DNA from: CAVRGQ01 sp963720785
GTDB lineage: Bacteria > Actinomycetota > Acidimicrobiia > IMCC26256 > DASPTH01
Length of the DNA stretch: 64,000 nucleotides
Direction: 5' to 3'
Assembly: GCA_963720785.1 (NCBI GenBank)
Contig: CAVRGQ010000003.1
Span: forward strand, 186,001-250,000
Below are positions 35,382 through 46,054 of the stretch, one piece after another (the first letter of the stretch is position 1; the number at the start of each line of letters is the position of its first letter). The translations under genes were made by a program, and so were the position numbers. Under the pieces are notes generated by a model. It had not been told where the DNA came from. It searched no databases and saw only the letters and a list, made by a program, of their open reading frames with translations.

Positions 35382-36941
35382 ATGACCGACACTCCCCTTG
35401 GGTTCTGGAAGATCGCCGAGGCGAACCCCGACCACCTCGCGCTCGTCACCCCCGACGAGGAGGAGATCCGCGCCGGCGACCTGCTCGCCACCGTGAACCA
35501 GCTCACGCACGGCCTCCGCGAACTGGGCCTGCAGCCCGGCGACGCGGTCGCGATGCTGCTGCCGAACGGCGCCGAGGTGTTCGAGCTCTTTCTCGCGCTC
35601 GGCCAGGCCGGCATCTACCTGATCCCGATCAACTGGCACCTCGTGGGCCCCGAGATCGCGTACATCGTGCAGGACTGCGAGGCCAAGGCGTTCGTCGCGC
35701 ACTCGCGCTTCGCCGACACCGCGAAGGCCGCGGCCGACGAGATCGACTTCCCCGCTGAGGGTCGCTTCGCCGTGGGCGGCGCCATCCCGTCGTTCCACGC
35801 GTACGAGGAGCTGAAGGACGGGCAGCCCACGACCACGCCCGCCGACCGCACCGCGGGTCTGGTGATGAACTACACGTCGGGCACGACCGGCCGTCCCAAG
35901 GGTGTGCGGCGCGCGCTGCCCGGCGTCGACCCCGAGACCGCGGGTGGCGGCTTCGGCGGCATGCTCTACCTCTTCGGCGTGCAGCCGTTCGACGGCAACG
36001 TGCACATCATCGGGTCGCCGCTGTACCACACCGCGGTGCTCGTGTTCGGCGGCGCGTCGATCCACATCGGGCACACCGTCGTGGTGATGGACAAGTGGAC
36101 GCCCGAGAGCATGCTCCACCTCATCGACACCTACAAGGTCACCACCACGCACATGGTGCCCACGCAGTTCGTGCGCCTGCTGGGCCTCCCCGAGGACGTC
36201 CACGCGAAGTACGACGTCTCGTCGACGCGGCACATGATCCACGCCGCCGCGCCGTGCCCGCCGCAGATCAAGCGGCAGATGATCGAGTGGTGGGGCAACT
36301 CCATCGACGAGTACTACGCGGCGAGCGAGGGTGGCGGCACCTACGTGACCGCCGAGGAGTGGATGCTCAAGCCCGGCACCGTCGGCAAGAAGTGGCCGTT
36401 CTCCGAGGTCGTCATCCTCGACGACGACGGCAACGAGCTGCCCGCGGGCCAGATCGGCACCGTGTACTTCCACATGCCGTCGGGCAACTTCGAGTACTTC
36501 AAGGACGAGGAGAAGACGAAGAACAGCCGGTCGGGCAAGTTCTTCACCGTCGGTGACGCCGGCTTCATGGACGACGAGGGCTGGCTGTTCCTGTCGGACC
36601 GCAAGATCGACATGATCATCTCGGGTGGGGCGAACATCTATCCCGCCGAGATCGAGAGCGAGCTGATCATGCACCCGAAGGTCGCCGACGTCGCGGTGTT
36701 CGGCATCCCGAACGACGACTGGGGCGAAGAGGTCAAGGCCGTCATCGAGCCGGTCGAGGGCGCGACCGGGGGGCCCGAGCTGGAGGCCGAGATCATGGCC
36801 TACTGCGAGGAGCGCCTGGCGAAGTTCAAGCGGCCCAAGACCATCGACTTCACCACCGAGATGCCGCGCGACCCGAATGGCAAGCTCTACAAGCGCAAGC
36901 TCCGCGATCCCTACTGGGAAGGGCGCGAGCGCTCCATCTGA
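35382..36941 (+). CDS. AMP-binding acyl-CoA synthetase
   Basis: The 519-residue protein is a complete ANL-superfamily acyl/aryl-CoA ligase: P-loop YTSGTTGRPKG (164-174), YAASEGGGTYV (A5 motif), GDAGFMDDEGWLFLSDRKIDMI with the A7 Asp and A8 hinge, and the catalytic Lys near the C-terminus in PNGKLYKRKLRDPYW. It activates a carboxylic acid with ATP to the acyl-adenylate and then to the CoA thioester. It lies behind the SDR in the same orientation and converges on the GGDEF gene nine bases after its stop. Substrate class (fatty or cyclic acid) is not deducible. Confidence 0.92.
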   Translation: MTDTPLGFWKIAEANPDHLALVTPDEEEIRAGDLLATVNQLTHGLRELGLQPGDAVAMLLPNGAEVFELFLALGQAGIYLIPINWHLVGPEIAYIVQDCEAKAFVAHSRFADTAKAAADEIDFPAEGRFAVGGAIPSFHAYEELKDGQPTTTPADRTAGLVMNYTSGTTGRPKGVRRALPGVDPETAGGGFGGMLYLFGVQPFDGNVHIIGSPLYHTAVLVFGGASIHIGHTVVVMDKWTPESMLHLIDTYKVTTTHMVPTQFVRLLGLPEDVHAKYDVSSTRHMIHAAAPCPPQIKRQMIEWWGNSIDEYYAASEGGGTYVTAEEWMLKPGTVGKKWPFSEVVILDDDGNELPAGQIGTVYFHMPSGNFEYFKDEEKTKNSRSGKFFTVGDAGFMDDEGWLFLSDRKIDMIISGGANIYPAEIESELIMHPKVADVAVFGIPNDDWGEEVKAVIEPVEGATGGPELEAEIMAYCEERLAKFKRPKTIDFTTEMPRDPNGKLYKRKLRDPYWEGRERSI

Positions 36942-36950
36942 CCGGCGGGT

Positions 36951-39427
36951 TCAGTGTTCGCTGCGGTCGATCTCGTCGATTGCGTCGATGGCCGCCTCGA
37001 TCTCGTCCGCCGAGGTGACCGAGCCGAACCAGCGTCCCTGCGCGTGGATGCCGAGCGCGCGCGCGCCATCTCGGCCTGGTCGGCGTCCTCCACGCCCACC
37101 GCGGTGACGGTGATGCCGAGGCGCCCGAGTGCGATCACCACGCCGGCGAAGAGCGCATCGGCGAGCTCGTCGTCGCCCAGGCGTGCCACCACCGACGGGA
37201 TGATCGCGATGCGGCCCACCCGCAGTCGGCGCGCGGGATCGATGTCGAAGCGTTCGGGGAGCTCCACGTTGTCGAGGCCGACCGAGAAGCCCGCTTCGTG
37301 GATGCGATCGAGGGTGGCGAGCTCGGCGGCGGCGAGTGCAGTGAGGTCGCGGTTGTCGAACTCGATCGTGACCCGCTCGGGTGACACCGCCGCCCGCGAG
37401 AACAACATGACCAGCGACTCGGCGACGCCCTCGTGGCGCAACGTCCCGCGCGCGAGGTTCACGCGCAGCTGCAGCGGCTCGCGGGTGCGGTGCCGGTCGA
37501 GGTCGGCCACCGCGTTGGCCGCTTGCTCCACCACTGCCAGGTCGATGGCCGCCTGCACCGTGCGGTCGTGGACGAGGTCGAGGAAGGCCTGCGCCGGTTC
37601 GGGCGCGTGGCCGGGACGGCACCATCGGGCCAGCGCCTCCAGTGCGACGACCCGGCCGGTGCGGGTGTCGATCTCGGGCTGCAGGTAGGCGGAGAGCTCG
37701 CCGCGGCTGACCGCGTCGTCGAGCAGGCCCGCGAGCACGGTGCGGTGCCGGGCGTCGGCGGCTCCGCCGTCGCGGTAGTGCACGTACCGGTTGCGACCCG
37801 CCCGCTTCGCCTCGTAGAGCGCGAGGTCGGCCTGGCGGAGCAGTTCCTCGGGATCGGAGGTGGCAGTCTCGCTCGCGACCGCGACCCCGATGCTGGCGGA
37901 CACCTGCACGGGGAGGCCGGCGACGTCGATCGGCGCGTCGAGCGCGGTGAGGAGTCGACGGGCCACGACGTCGACCTCGTTGGTGCTCGCCACGCCGGTG
38001 ACGAGCACGATGAACTCGTCGCCGCCCTGGCGGCCGACGAGATCGGCGGGCCGCACCACGGATACCAGGCGCTCCCCCACCGAACGCAGGAGTTCGTCGC
38101 CGCCGCGGTGGCCGAAGCCGTCGTTGATCTCCTTGAAGTGGTCGAGGTCGAGATAGAGCACGCCGACGGTGCGATCGGCGCGTTCGGCGGTCGCCAGCTG
38201 ACGACGCATCGCGTCGAGGAGCACGCGGCGGTTGGCGAGACCGGTGAGGGGATCGCTGCCCGCGGCCGCGACGAGCACCTCTTCCTCGTGGTGCGCGTCG
38301 GTCACGTCGCGCAGGAGGAGCAGGACGTGCTCGGTGGCGCCACCCTCGCCCCGTTCGGGCACGAAGCGCAGCTCCGCCCAACCGCGCCCGAGTGCCTCGG
38401 GGAGGCGGAACACCTCGATCGCACGGGTGCCGTGTACGAGGACCCGACTCAGCTGGTGGGTGAGCTGGTCGCCGGGCCCGAGGAAGCGGGCCACCTCGGC
38501 GAAGGACTGACCCTCGGGCGGGGCGAACACGGAGCCGAAGGAACGCGACCACGCGTCATTGGCGAACACGACCTCGCCGTCGTGGCGCACCCGCAGGATC
38601 ACGTCGGGCGAGTCGTCGATGAGCGTGGCGAGCAACTCCCGGTCGTCACGCAGCTCGGCGAGCAGGCCCATGTGCTCGGTGATGTCGCCCGCGATCGACA
38701 CGAGGCCGACGACCCCGCCGGCGTCGTCGTAGAGCGGGCCGACCTGGGTCGAGTAGACGCGGGTCCCGCTGCCCGTGATGGGCACCTCCACCAGGAAGGT
38801 CACGGACCGGCCGGTGCCGAACACCGTGGCCCGGGCCGCTTCCATCTGCGCGCACGCTTCGGCCGGCCACCCGATCTCGGCAGCCGAGCGACCGACGAAC
38901 TCCGAAGCGGGAATCCCGGTGACCCGCTCGATCGTGTCGTTGACGTATTGGAGCCGGAGGTCGGGGCCCCACCTGCCGATCACCGCAGGCGAGTGCTCGA
39001 GCAGCGCGCGGGCGAAGGCGTCGACCTCCTGCAGAGACTGTTCGCGCTGCGCGAGCGCAACCCGCCCGGCGAGCCCCTCGGCGAGTGCCTCGAATGCGAC
39101 CAGGACCTCGTCCGTCCATGGGGCGGCGGCTGCACCCGGAGTGACGCTGAGGACCCACGTCGAGTCCCCGCTCGCCGCGGGGAAACGCCGCGGTGTCCCG
39201 GGCGCGACCGCGGGATCGCGCCAGTCGACCAGCGGTGGGCCGTCGTCGCCGAGTCGCCGGTACTCCACCGCCGAGAGCCCGAGGGAGCCCCCGACCGTCG
39301 CCACTTCCGCCGCGAGCGTGGCGCCGAATTCGCCCGGTCCGGCGGAGGTCACCCGCGCGGCCATGCCACCCATGACGCGGATGAGGTCAGCGGACGACAG
39401 TCGCGGTTCGTCGCGCTCCTCCGTCAT
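36951..39427 (-). CDS. PAS-PAS-GGDEF protein with a degenerate EAL domain, frameshifted near the end
   Basis: The order is an N-terminal GAF-like region (1-120), PAS 1 (about 140-255), PAS 2 (about 265-375), GGDEF (about 390-550) and EAL-like (about 570-825). GGDEF is intact (468-472) with an inhibitory I-site RPAD (459-462) exactly five residues before it, so diguanylate cyclase activity and product inhibition are expected. The EAL motif reads EALARW, but the metal-binding DDFGTGYSSL segment is replaced by LDNVELPERFD, so c-di-GMP hydrolysis is unlikely. A frameshift in the CG run near 37061-37068 gives the ending ALGIHAQGRWFGSV to 36951. No transmembrane segment is seen. Confidence 0.88.
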
Positions 39428-39503
39428 GGGTTCATCCTCGTCGTGGCTGCTCGGCGGTCGACAGTGGCGAAGTGCCTGGAACGGACAGGCCGGGTTGACG
39501 GTG

Positions 39504-40454
39504 TCAGCCCCCGCGGCTCGCGAGCATGCGGCGCTTGAGCTCCGAGACGTCGCGCATCACCGCCGAGACGTCGACCGGGTCGTCCCACGAGCTGCCGGCG
39601 CACTCGCGGTACACCCGGTGCACGTTGGCGGCGAGGCGCCACGGCTCGTCCCAGGTGGCCCGGGGCCCGAGGTCGATGCCCGCGCAGCAGTCGAGCACGC
39701 TGTCGCCGGCGGCGAAGCCCGCTCGGGCGTGGTCGCGCACGTCCTCGAAGTAACGCCGGGCCTCCGCCACGCCCTCGACGCCGCAGACCGGGCCGTGGCC
39801 GGGCACGACGTGCTCGGGTGCCAGCGCCTCCACCCGGGCGAGCGCGCCGATCCACGCCTCGGTGCTGCCCTCCCAGCCGATCGGCGTGCACCGGTGGAAG
39901 AGGACGTCGCCCATCAACACGACGCCCTCGTCGGGCAGGTGCACCACCACGTCGCCCTCGGTGTGGGCGGGACCCACCACGAGGAGGTCGACGCGCACGC
40001 CGTCGAGGTCGAGGGTGGTGTCGTGGTCGATCACGTGCCCGGGCGCCCGCAGCTCGATCCCCGAGAAGTCGAACGGCGCCAGTTCTTCGTGGAGATCGCG
40101 CAGGTGCTCGGGCGGCTCCGCCATCGTGCGGATCGCCTCGACCGACGCCGGCTGCACCTCGGCGAACCGTTCGACACAGCCGCGGTGACCGATGATCTCC
40201 GCGTCGGGGAACAGCTGGTTGCCCCACGTGTGGTCGCCGTTGTGATGGGTGTTCACGACCCACGCCGGCGCGTCGGGGTGCACCTCGGCGTAGAGGTCCA
40301 CCATCTCGCGCGTGAGCGCGAGGTCGTAGAGCGTGTCGACCACCAGGCCGCCGCCGGCGGTGACCAGGCCCGAGTTCGAGAAGCCGAGCCCGCGCTGCGA
40401 CTGCTCGCACGCGTACACGTGCTCGGTGAGTCGGCGGCGACTCAGCCCGCTCAT
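39504..40454 (-). CDS. MBL-fold metallo-hydrolase
   Basis: The 316-residue metallo-beta-lactamase-fold protein has NTHHNGDHTWGNQL (68-81), where the usual second His of HxHxDH is Asn72, a variant common in this subgroup, then GPAHTEGDVVVHLP and VPGHGPVCG for the remaining metal ligands. The ATG at 40454 overlaps the SDR stop (ATGA), so it is the third gene of a leftward operon with the molybdoenzyme and SDR. It should hydrolyse a thioester, lactone or similar bond. Confidence 0.87.
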   Translation of the reverse strand: MSGLSRRRLTEHVYACEQSQRGLGFSNSGLVTAGGGLVVDTLYDLALTREMVDLYAEVHPDAPAWVVNTHHNGDHTWGNQLFPDAEIIGHRGCVERFAEVQPASVEAIRTMAEPPEHLRDLHEELAPFDFSGIELRAPGHVIDHDTTLDLDGVRVDLLVVGPAHTEGDVVVHLPDEGVVLMGDVLFHRCTPIGWEGSTEAWIGALARVEALAPEHVVPGHGPVCGVEGVAEARRYFEDVRDHARAGFAAGDSVLDCCAGIDLGPRATWDEPWRLAANVHRVYRECAGSSWDDPVDVSAVMRDVSELKRRMLASRGG

Positions 40455-41369
40455 CTGCCGTCCCCTTCCATCGGGCGACGCGCGAGCAGGACGTCGCGTC
40501 CGAGGACCGGCTCCACGAAGGGCGTGTAGTCGGGGCCCTTGCGCAGCGAGTGACCGCCGTCGACTGCGATGATCGTGCCGGTGACCCAGCGCGACTCGGG
40601 GCCTACGAGGAAGCGCACGAGGTCGGCGACGTCGTCGGGCTCCCCCACGCCACTCCCGACCGCGCCCATCGGCGTGTTGTCGACGTAGCTCGCGAACACC
40701 TCGCCGTCGCGCGGGATGCCCTCCATGATCTCCGTGCTGATGAAGCCGGGGCGCACCGCGTTGAAGCGCACGTTCACCTCGCCGTACTCGTCGGCGGCGT
40801 TGCGGATGATCTGCTCCACCGCGGCCTTGGCCGGGCCGTACGCGCCGCCGTAGCGCTTCGTCATCCCGCCGGAGATCGAGGACATGCCGATGAACGAACC
40901 GCCTCCGGCTGCGACCATCGGGGGCACGGAGTGCTTCACCAGCAACATCGTACCGATCGCGTTGAGCTGCACGACCCGGGTGAACTCGTCGAGGTCCTGC
41001 AGGTGGTACGGCAGACGCGCCGCCCCCGCCACCCGCGTTGGCGACGACCCCGTGCAGCCCGCCGCGCCCACCGATCGCGAAGTCGACGAGCGCGCGCACC
41101 GCGTCCTCGTCGGTCACGTCGATCGCGAGGTGGCGCACGTGGCCCGCATCGGCTGCGCCCGCGAGCGCTCCGTTGATGCGGTCGGCGGTGGCCACGAGGC
41201 GCGCCTCGGTACGGGCCGCGATGACCACGTCGGCGCCGTCGCGTGCGAGCCGCTCGGCGCACGCCGCGCCCAGGCCGGTGCCGCCACCGGTGACGACGAC
41301 GGTGCGGCCGGTGAGCGCACCGGCACGCCAGGCCCTTCCGGTACGTGCCGGGTCAGCCGGCTGGTTCAT
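40451..41369 (-). CDS. SDR family oxidoreductase, frameshifted
   Basis: From ATG 41369 the protein reads TGRTVVVTGGGTGLGAACAE with the cofactor loop TGGGTGLG and GVVANAGGGG, then one extra base in GGCGGGGGCGG near 41025 shifts to LPYHLQDLDEFTRVVQLNAIG, GMSSISGG and YGPAKAAVEQ with the catalytic Tyr and Lys. The C-terminus WVTGTIIAVDGG is typical. About 305 residues including a 20-residue N-terminal extension. Start and stop each overlap neighbours by four bases (ATGA on both sides), so the three leftward genes are tightly coupled. Confidence 0.85.
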
Positions 41370-43424
41370 CCTTGCTCCTCTTCGAACGGGTGCAGCTCGA
41401 CCGGGACACCCGACATCCAGGGCATCGTCGAGAGCGGGTCGACATCCTCGCGCGCGCCCACGAGCACGCTCGCGTTCGCGTCGGCGCGGGCGTGCGTCAC
41501 CGACACGCAGCCGCGGCGGACAGCCGGATCCGCATGGACGGACGCCACGATCGAGCCGTGCCGGCTGACCACCCGCGCTCGGCCGCCAGCACCCACGCCG
41601 GCGGCCGCGAGGTCGTCGGGATGGGCGCGCAGCTCGGGCTCGTCGCGGCCATCGGTGCGGCGAGCGCCGTAGCGGACGGAGTTGCTCCACCCCATCTCCC
41701 GGCGTGGCGTGAGCACCAAGGGCGCCGCAGGCGGCCGGTGCGCGGCGAGTCGTTCGAACAGCACTTCGTGGGCGAGGGCGAACCGGCCCCCGGGGAGCAC
41801 CTCGTCGCGGAACCACCCGACGGGATCGGCGTCGTCCACGTGGCGCGCGCCGTGCGCGAACACCGCGGCGGCATCGTGGCCGACTGCGCCGAGTGCGCCG
41901 CCGAGGAAGAGTTCGTCGGTGACGACGCCGAGCGCGTCGCCCGGGTCCAGGCCGCCGAGGAGGTCACCCCCGAGCCGGGCGGCGAGCGCGGCCACGATCC
42001 ACCACATCGGGCGGCGGTCGGCACCCGCCGCCACCACCGAGCGGGTCGCACGCGGACCGGGCCCGATCGCCAGGTGGGTGTTCATGTCGACGTCGGCCCG
42101 TTCGAGCTGCCCCGTGGCGGGGAACACGTGCGTGGCCAGGTGGACCGTGGCCGTACGGGCCACGTCGACGACTGCGAGCGCGTCGAGGCACGCGAGTTGG
42201 TCGCGTGCTCGCTCGGGATCGGGGAAGGCGGTGGCGGGATTGCCGCCGAGCACCACGAGGGCGCGCAGCTTGCCCGCCGCGATCTCGTCGGCGAGGGCGA
42301 CGGCCGGGAGTTGCCCGGCGACCCGCGGCAACTCGGGGCGGCTCGACGGGCCCTCGGGCGTCGGCACCCAGGGGCGACCTGCCGCCGGGCGCCCGAAGGG
42401 CCCGGGGCGGAAGCGCATGCCGCCGTCGACATCGAGCGAGCCGCTGGCGACGAGCAGCACCCAGCGCAGCCACTCCACGAGGATCCCGTCGCGCGCCATG
42501 GTGGTGCCGGTGCCACACAACACGGCGAGGCGGCCGGACGCGGCGCGGATCTCGGCGACGAGGTCGTGCAGGAGGGCTTCGTCGACATCGGCGGCGCGGG
42601 CGGCGTCCGCGATCGTGAAGCGGGCCAGGGCGTGCCGGACCGCCGTGCCGTCGCCCGGGGTCGCGTCGTGCTCGAGGCGCGCGGCGAACTCGGGATCGGC
42701 GAGCAGTGCGTTCGCGACTGCGGCGAGCACCACGACGTCGCTGCCCGGTCGTAGCGCGACGTGATGATCGGCCTGCGCAGCGGTCTCCGTGCGCCGGGGG
42801 TCGAGCACCCAGATGCGCCCACCCGCCTCGCGGTACCCGCGGAGGTGGCGCACCGGATCGGGCAGGGTGGTGCCGTACCCGTGCGACACCACCGGGTTCG
42901 TGCCCACGAGGAGGAGCACGCCGGCTGCGCCCGGGTCCCACACCGGTGCGACGGTCGCGTTGCCGGTGACCATCGCCGCGGCGAGCAGCACCGGCGCGTT
43001 GTCGACAGTGGCCGCCGAGTAGAAGCTGCCGGTGCGCAGGGTGCCGAGCAGGCCGCCGAGCGCGATCTGCCCGCCCGAGTCGTACGCGATGCCGGTGGCG
43101 ACGTACACGCCGATCGCGTCGCTCCCGTGGGTCTCGCGCACCTCGGTCAGGACGGCGGCGAGATCGTCGAGCAGCGTCGTCCCAGTCGGCCGCGGCGCCG
43201 CGCACCTCGGGCCGGTCGAGGCGCGTGGGCGAGTGGTGCCACGCGGCGAGGCCCCGTCCCTTGCTGCACGTGTAGCCGTTGGACAACGGATGGGCGTCGT
43301 CGCCCCGGACGGCCACGACCCGTTCGGGTCCGCCGGCCGGCCCTGCCTCGACGGTGACGACGATCCCACACGCCGCGGCACAGATGCGGCAGTACGACAG
43401 CACCTCTCGCCGGTCCCCCTCCAT
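41366..43424 (-). CDS. Molybdopterin (bis-MGD) oxidoreductase of the formate dehydrogenase-like family, frameshifted
   Basis: ATG 43424 opens LSYCRICAAACGIVV, the N-terminal CxxCxxxC 4Fe-4S motif with its fourth Cys in YTCSKGRG about 30 residues later. One extra base near 43185 (beside CCGCGGC) shifts to LLDDLAAVLTEVRETHGSDA. Then come the bis-MGD regions VLLLVGTNPVVSHGYG, VLDPRRTETAAQADHHVALRPG and a C-terminal dinucleotide-binding barrel (LVLTPRREMGWSNSVRY). About 685 residues. The molybdenum-ligand position reads SAATVDN with no Cys or selenocysteine. It heads an operon with SDR and MBL hydrolase. Confidence 0.85.
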
Positions 43425-43488
43425 GGCGGCACGGTAACCGCCGGCACGGTTCGGCGCAGGCGGCCAGTACCGGGTTACCGTCCGTCGC

Positions 43489-44682
43489 ATGAGTGCACAC
43501 CCCACCACCGGACGACAAGTCTTCGCGCCCGCCGCGCTCGGCCCGGTCGAGCTGCGCAACCGCATCGTGAAGGCGGCCACCTTCGAGGGCATGAGCCCCC
43601 GCAACGTGGTGTCGCCCGAGCTGATCGAGTTCCACCGGCGCATGGCGGCCGGCGGCGTCGGCATGACCACCGTGGCGTACGTCGCGGTGTCGGAGCACGG
43701 TCGGGGTGCGCCCAACGAGATCTACGTGCACGACGGCGCCGCCGACGGGCTGGCCGAGATCGCCGGGGTGGTGCACGGCGAGGGCGCGAGGATCAGCGCG
43801 CAGCTCGGCCACGCGGGGGCCGTCGGCCTCATGCCCGGCAAGCGGGTGCTCGGTCCCTCCTCCGCGATCACGATGATGGGCTCGAAGGTCGAGCCGATCT
43901 CCACCGGCGAGATCGACGAGGTCGTCGGGCAGTTCGGTGCCGGGGCCCGGATGCTGGCGGAGGCGGGCTTCGACTGCGTGGAGATCCACCTCGGGCACCA
44001 CTACCTGCCCTCGTCGTTCATGAGTCCGAAGTGGAACAAGCGCAAGGACGACTACGGCGGTTCGGTGGCGAACCGCGCGCGCTTCCCGCTCGCGATCATC
44101 CGGGCGGTGCACGAGGCCGTCGGCGGCCGTATGGCGATCACCGCGAAGATGAACATGGACGACGGCATCAAGAAGGGCCTGCACCCGGAGGAGAGCATCC
44201 AGTTCGCCAAGCTGTTCGAGGCCGAGGGAAAGCTCGACGCGCTCGAGCTCAGCGGCGGCGGCTCCCAGGTGAACCAGATGTACATGTTCCGGGGCGACGC
44301 GCCCCGCAAGGAGTTCGCCGAGGTGCTCCCGGCGAAGCTCAAGCTGGGCTTCAAGGTCGTCGGCCCGCTCGTGTTCAGGAACTACCCGTTCGAGGAGGCC
44401 TACTTCCTCCCGATGGCGCGGCGGTTCCGCAAGGAGCTCTCGATGCCGTTGATTCTCCTGGGAGGCATCAACCGCCTCGAGACGGTCGAGTCGGCCCTCG
44501 CCGAGGGCTTCGACTTCGTGGCGCTCGGGCGCGCGCTGGTGCGCGACCCCGACCTGGTGAACAAGTGGCGCGACGGCACGGCCCGCGAGGGCGACTGCAT
44601 CCACTGCAACAAGTGCATGGTGGCCATCTACTCGGGAACGCGCTGCGTCATCGACCACCCCGAACCGCTGCAGTTCACCTGA
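43489..44682 (+). CDS. NADH:flavin oxidoreductase (Old Yellow Enzyme family)
   Basis: The 397-residue protein has the OYE TIM barrel: LGPVELRNRIVKAATFEGMS, AQLGHAGAVGL, FDCVEIHLGHHYLPSSFMSP and KDDYGGSVANRARF, with a C-terminal EGFDFVALGRALVRDPDLV. A Cys cluster CIHCNKCMVAIYSGTRC at the end resembles the 4Fe-4S site of 2-enoate/2,4-dienoyl-CoA reductases, though the FAD/NAD domain of those enzymes is absent. It reduces activated C=C bonds with FMN. It is divergent from the molybdoenzyme operon with 64 bases between. Confidence 0.9.
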   Translation: MSAHPTTGRQVFAPAALGPVELRNRIVKAATFEGMSPRNVVSPELIEFHRRMAAGGVGMTTVAYVAVSEHGRGAPNEIYVHDGAADGLAEIAGVVHGEGARISAQLGHAGAVGLMPGKRVLGPSSAITMMGSKVEPISTGEIDEVVGQFGAGARMLAEAGFDCVEIHLGHHYLPSSFMSPKWNKRKDDYGGSVANRARFPLAIIRAVHEAVGGRMAITAKMNMDDGIKKGLHPEESIQFAKLFEAEGKLDALELSGGGSQVNQMYMFRGDAPRKEFAEVLPAKLKLGFKVVGPLVFRNYPFEEAYFLPMARRFRKELSMPLILLGGINRLETVESALAEGFDFVALGRALVRDPDLVNKWRDGTAREGDCIHCNKCMVAIYSGTRCVIDHPEPLQFT

Positions 44683-44743
44683 TCGTCGCCTGCCCGTCGG
44701 CGAACCGACCGGCCCTCGGCGGCGGACGCGTCATACTGCTCCC

Positions 44744-46054
44744 GTGGACCGATTGCCGGACTGGAGTGCCAACCCGCACCGAGCGGTGCAACCGGCCGAC
44801 GGGCCCGAGGCGATCCTGGAGCACCTGCCGCCGCACACGCACGTCATCGTGCCCCTCGCGGCGGGCGAGCCGTTGCTCACGATGGACGCGATCCAGGCCC
44901 ACGCCGAAGAGCTCACCGGGGTCATCGTGCACCAGATGCACGGGCTCCACGACCGCCCCTTCCTGCACGGCCTCAACCGGGGGCACCTCGACTACCAGAG
45001 CTACTTCCTCTCCCCCGTCACCCGGAAGGCGTTCCTCGGGGGCGGCTGCGACCTCGTGCCCTGCCACTTCAGCGAGGTGCCGATGCTGCTGCGCCGGCTC
45101 ACCGGGCCGAAGATCGTTGCCGCCGCGTGCTCGCCGATGGACCGCCACGGGTACTTCTCGCTCGGCACCAACGCCGACTACGTCGCGCCGTTCATCGGGC
45201 ACGTGCCCTTCTTCCTCGAGGCGAACGCGCAGATGCCCCGCACGTTCGGGCGCAACCAGATCCACGTGAGCCAGACGATCGGTTGGATCGAGGCCGACTA
45301 CCCGCTCGTGGAGGTGACACCCGCCGCGCCGAGCGACCTCGACCGGCGCATCGCCGACTTCGTGGCCGAGCGCGTGCCCAACGGCGCCACCATCCAGGCC
45401 GGGATCGGATCGATCCCCAACGCGGTGTTCGAGCGTCTCCGCGGGCACCAGCACCTGGGCATCACCACCGAGCTCCTGTCCGACGGCGTGATCGACCTCG
45501 TGGAGCGCGGGGTCGTCACCGGTACCCGCAAGGTGCGGCGCCCCACCAAGGTGGTGGCCACGTTCGCGCTCGGCACCCGTGCGCTCTACGACTTCATCCA
45601 CGAGAACGCGTCGGTCGAGCTGCTCCCGGTCGACTGGGTCAACGACCCGCGCAACATCGGCCGCGAAGACCACTTCGTGTCGGTGAACGCCACGCTCGAG
45701 GTCGACCTGCTCGGCCAGGCCGCCTCGGAGACGTTGAACGGCCGCTACTACAGCGGCTCCGGCGGTCAGGCCGACTTCGCCCGCGGTGCGATGTACGCCG
45801 AGCACGGCCAGGGCTTCCTCGTGCTGCACTCCACCACCAAGGACGGCACGCACTCGCGCATCTGCTCGCAGCTGCCGGCGGGCTCCGTCGTCACCACGCT
45901 GAAGAACACGGTCGACAACGTGGTCACCGAGTACGGCGTCGCCGAGCTGCGGGGCCGCTCACTGCGCCAGCGCGCCCACGCCCTCATCCAGGTGTCGCAC
46001 CCCGACCACCGCGACGACCTCACCGCCGCGGCGCGCCGCCTCGGCTACCTCTAG
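44744..46054 (+). CDS. Acetyl-CoA hydrolase/transferase family CoA-transferase (4-hydroxybutyrate CoA-transferase-like)
   Basis: The 436-residue protein matches family I CoA-transferases of the Cat1/AbfT type: GGGCDLVPCHFSEVP near residue 100, the oxyanion-loop segment ATIQAGIGSIPNAVF, and the late YSGSGGQADFARGA that holds the CoA-binding glycines. It exchanges CoA between acetyl-CoA and another acid. GTG 44744 stands six bases after a -10-like CATACT (44732-44737), a probable leaderless start. Its last four bases overlap the convergent gene at 46051. It may serve with the OYE-family reductase in degradation of an unsaturated acid. Confidence 0.9.
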   Translation: MDRLPDWSANPHRAVQPADGPEAILEHLPPHTHVIVPLAAGEPLLTMDAIQAHAEELTGVIVHQMHGLHDRPFLHGLNRGHLDYQSYFLSPVTRKAFLGGGCDLVPCHFSEVPMLLRRLTGPKIVAAACSPMDRHGYFSLGTNADYVAPFIGHVPFFLEANAQMPRTFGRNQIHVSQTIGWIEADYPLVEVTPAAPSDLDRRIADFVAERVPNGATIQAGIGSIPNAVFERLRGHQHLGITTELLSDGVIDLVERGVVTGTRKVRRPTKVVATFALGTRALYDFIHENASVELLPVDWVNDPRNIGREDHFVSVNATLEVDLLGQAASETLNGRYYSGSGGQADFARGAMYAEHGQGFLVLHSTTKDGTHSRICSQLPAGSVVTTLKNTVDNVVTEYGVAELRGRSLRQRAHALIQVSHPDHRDDLTAAARRLGYL

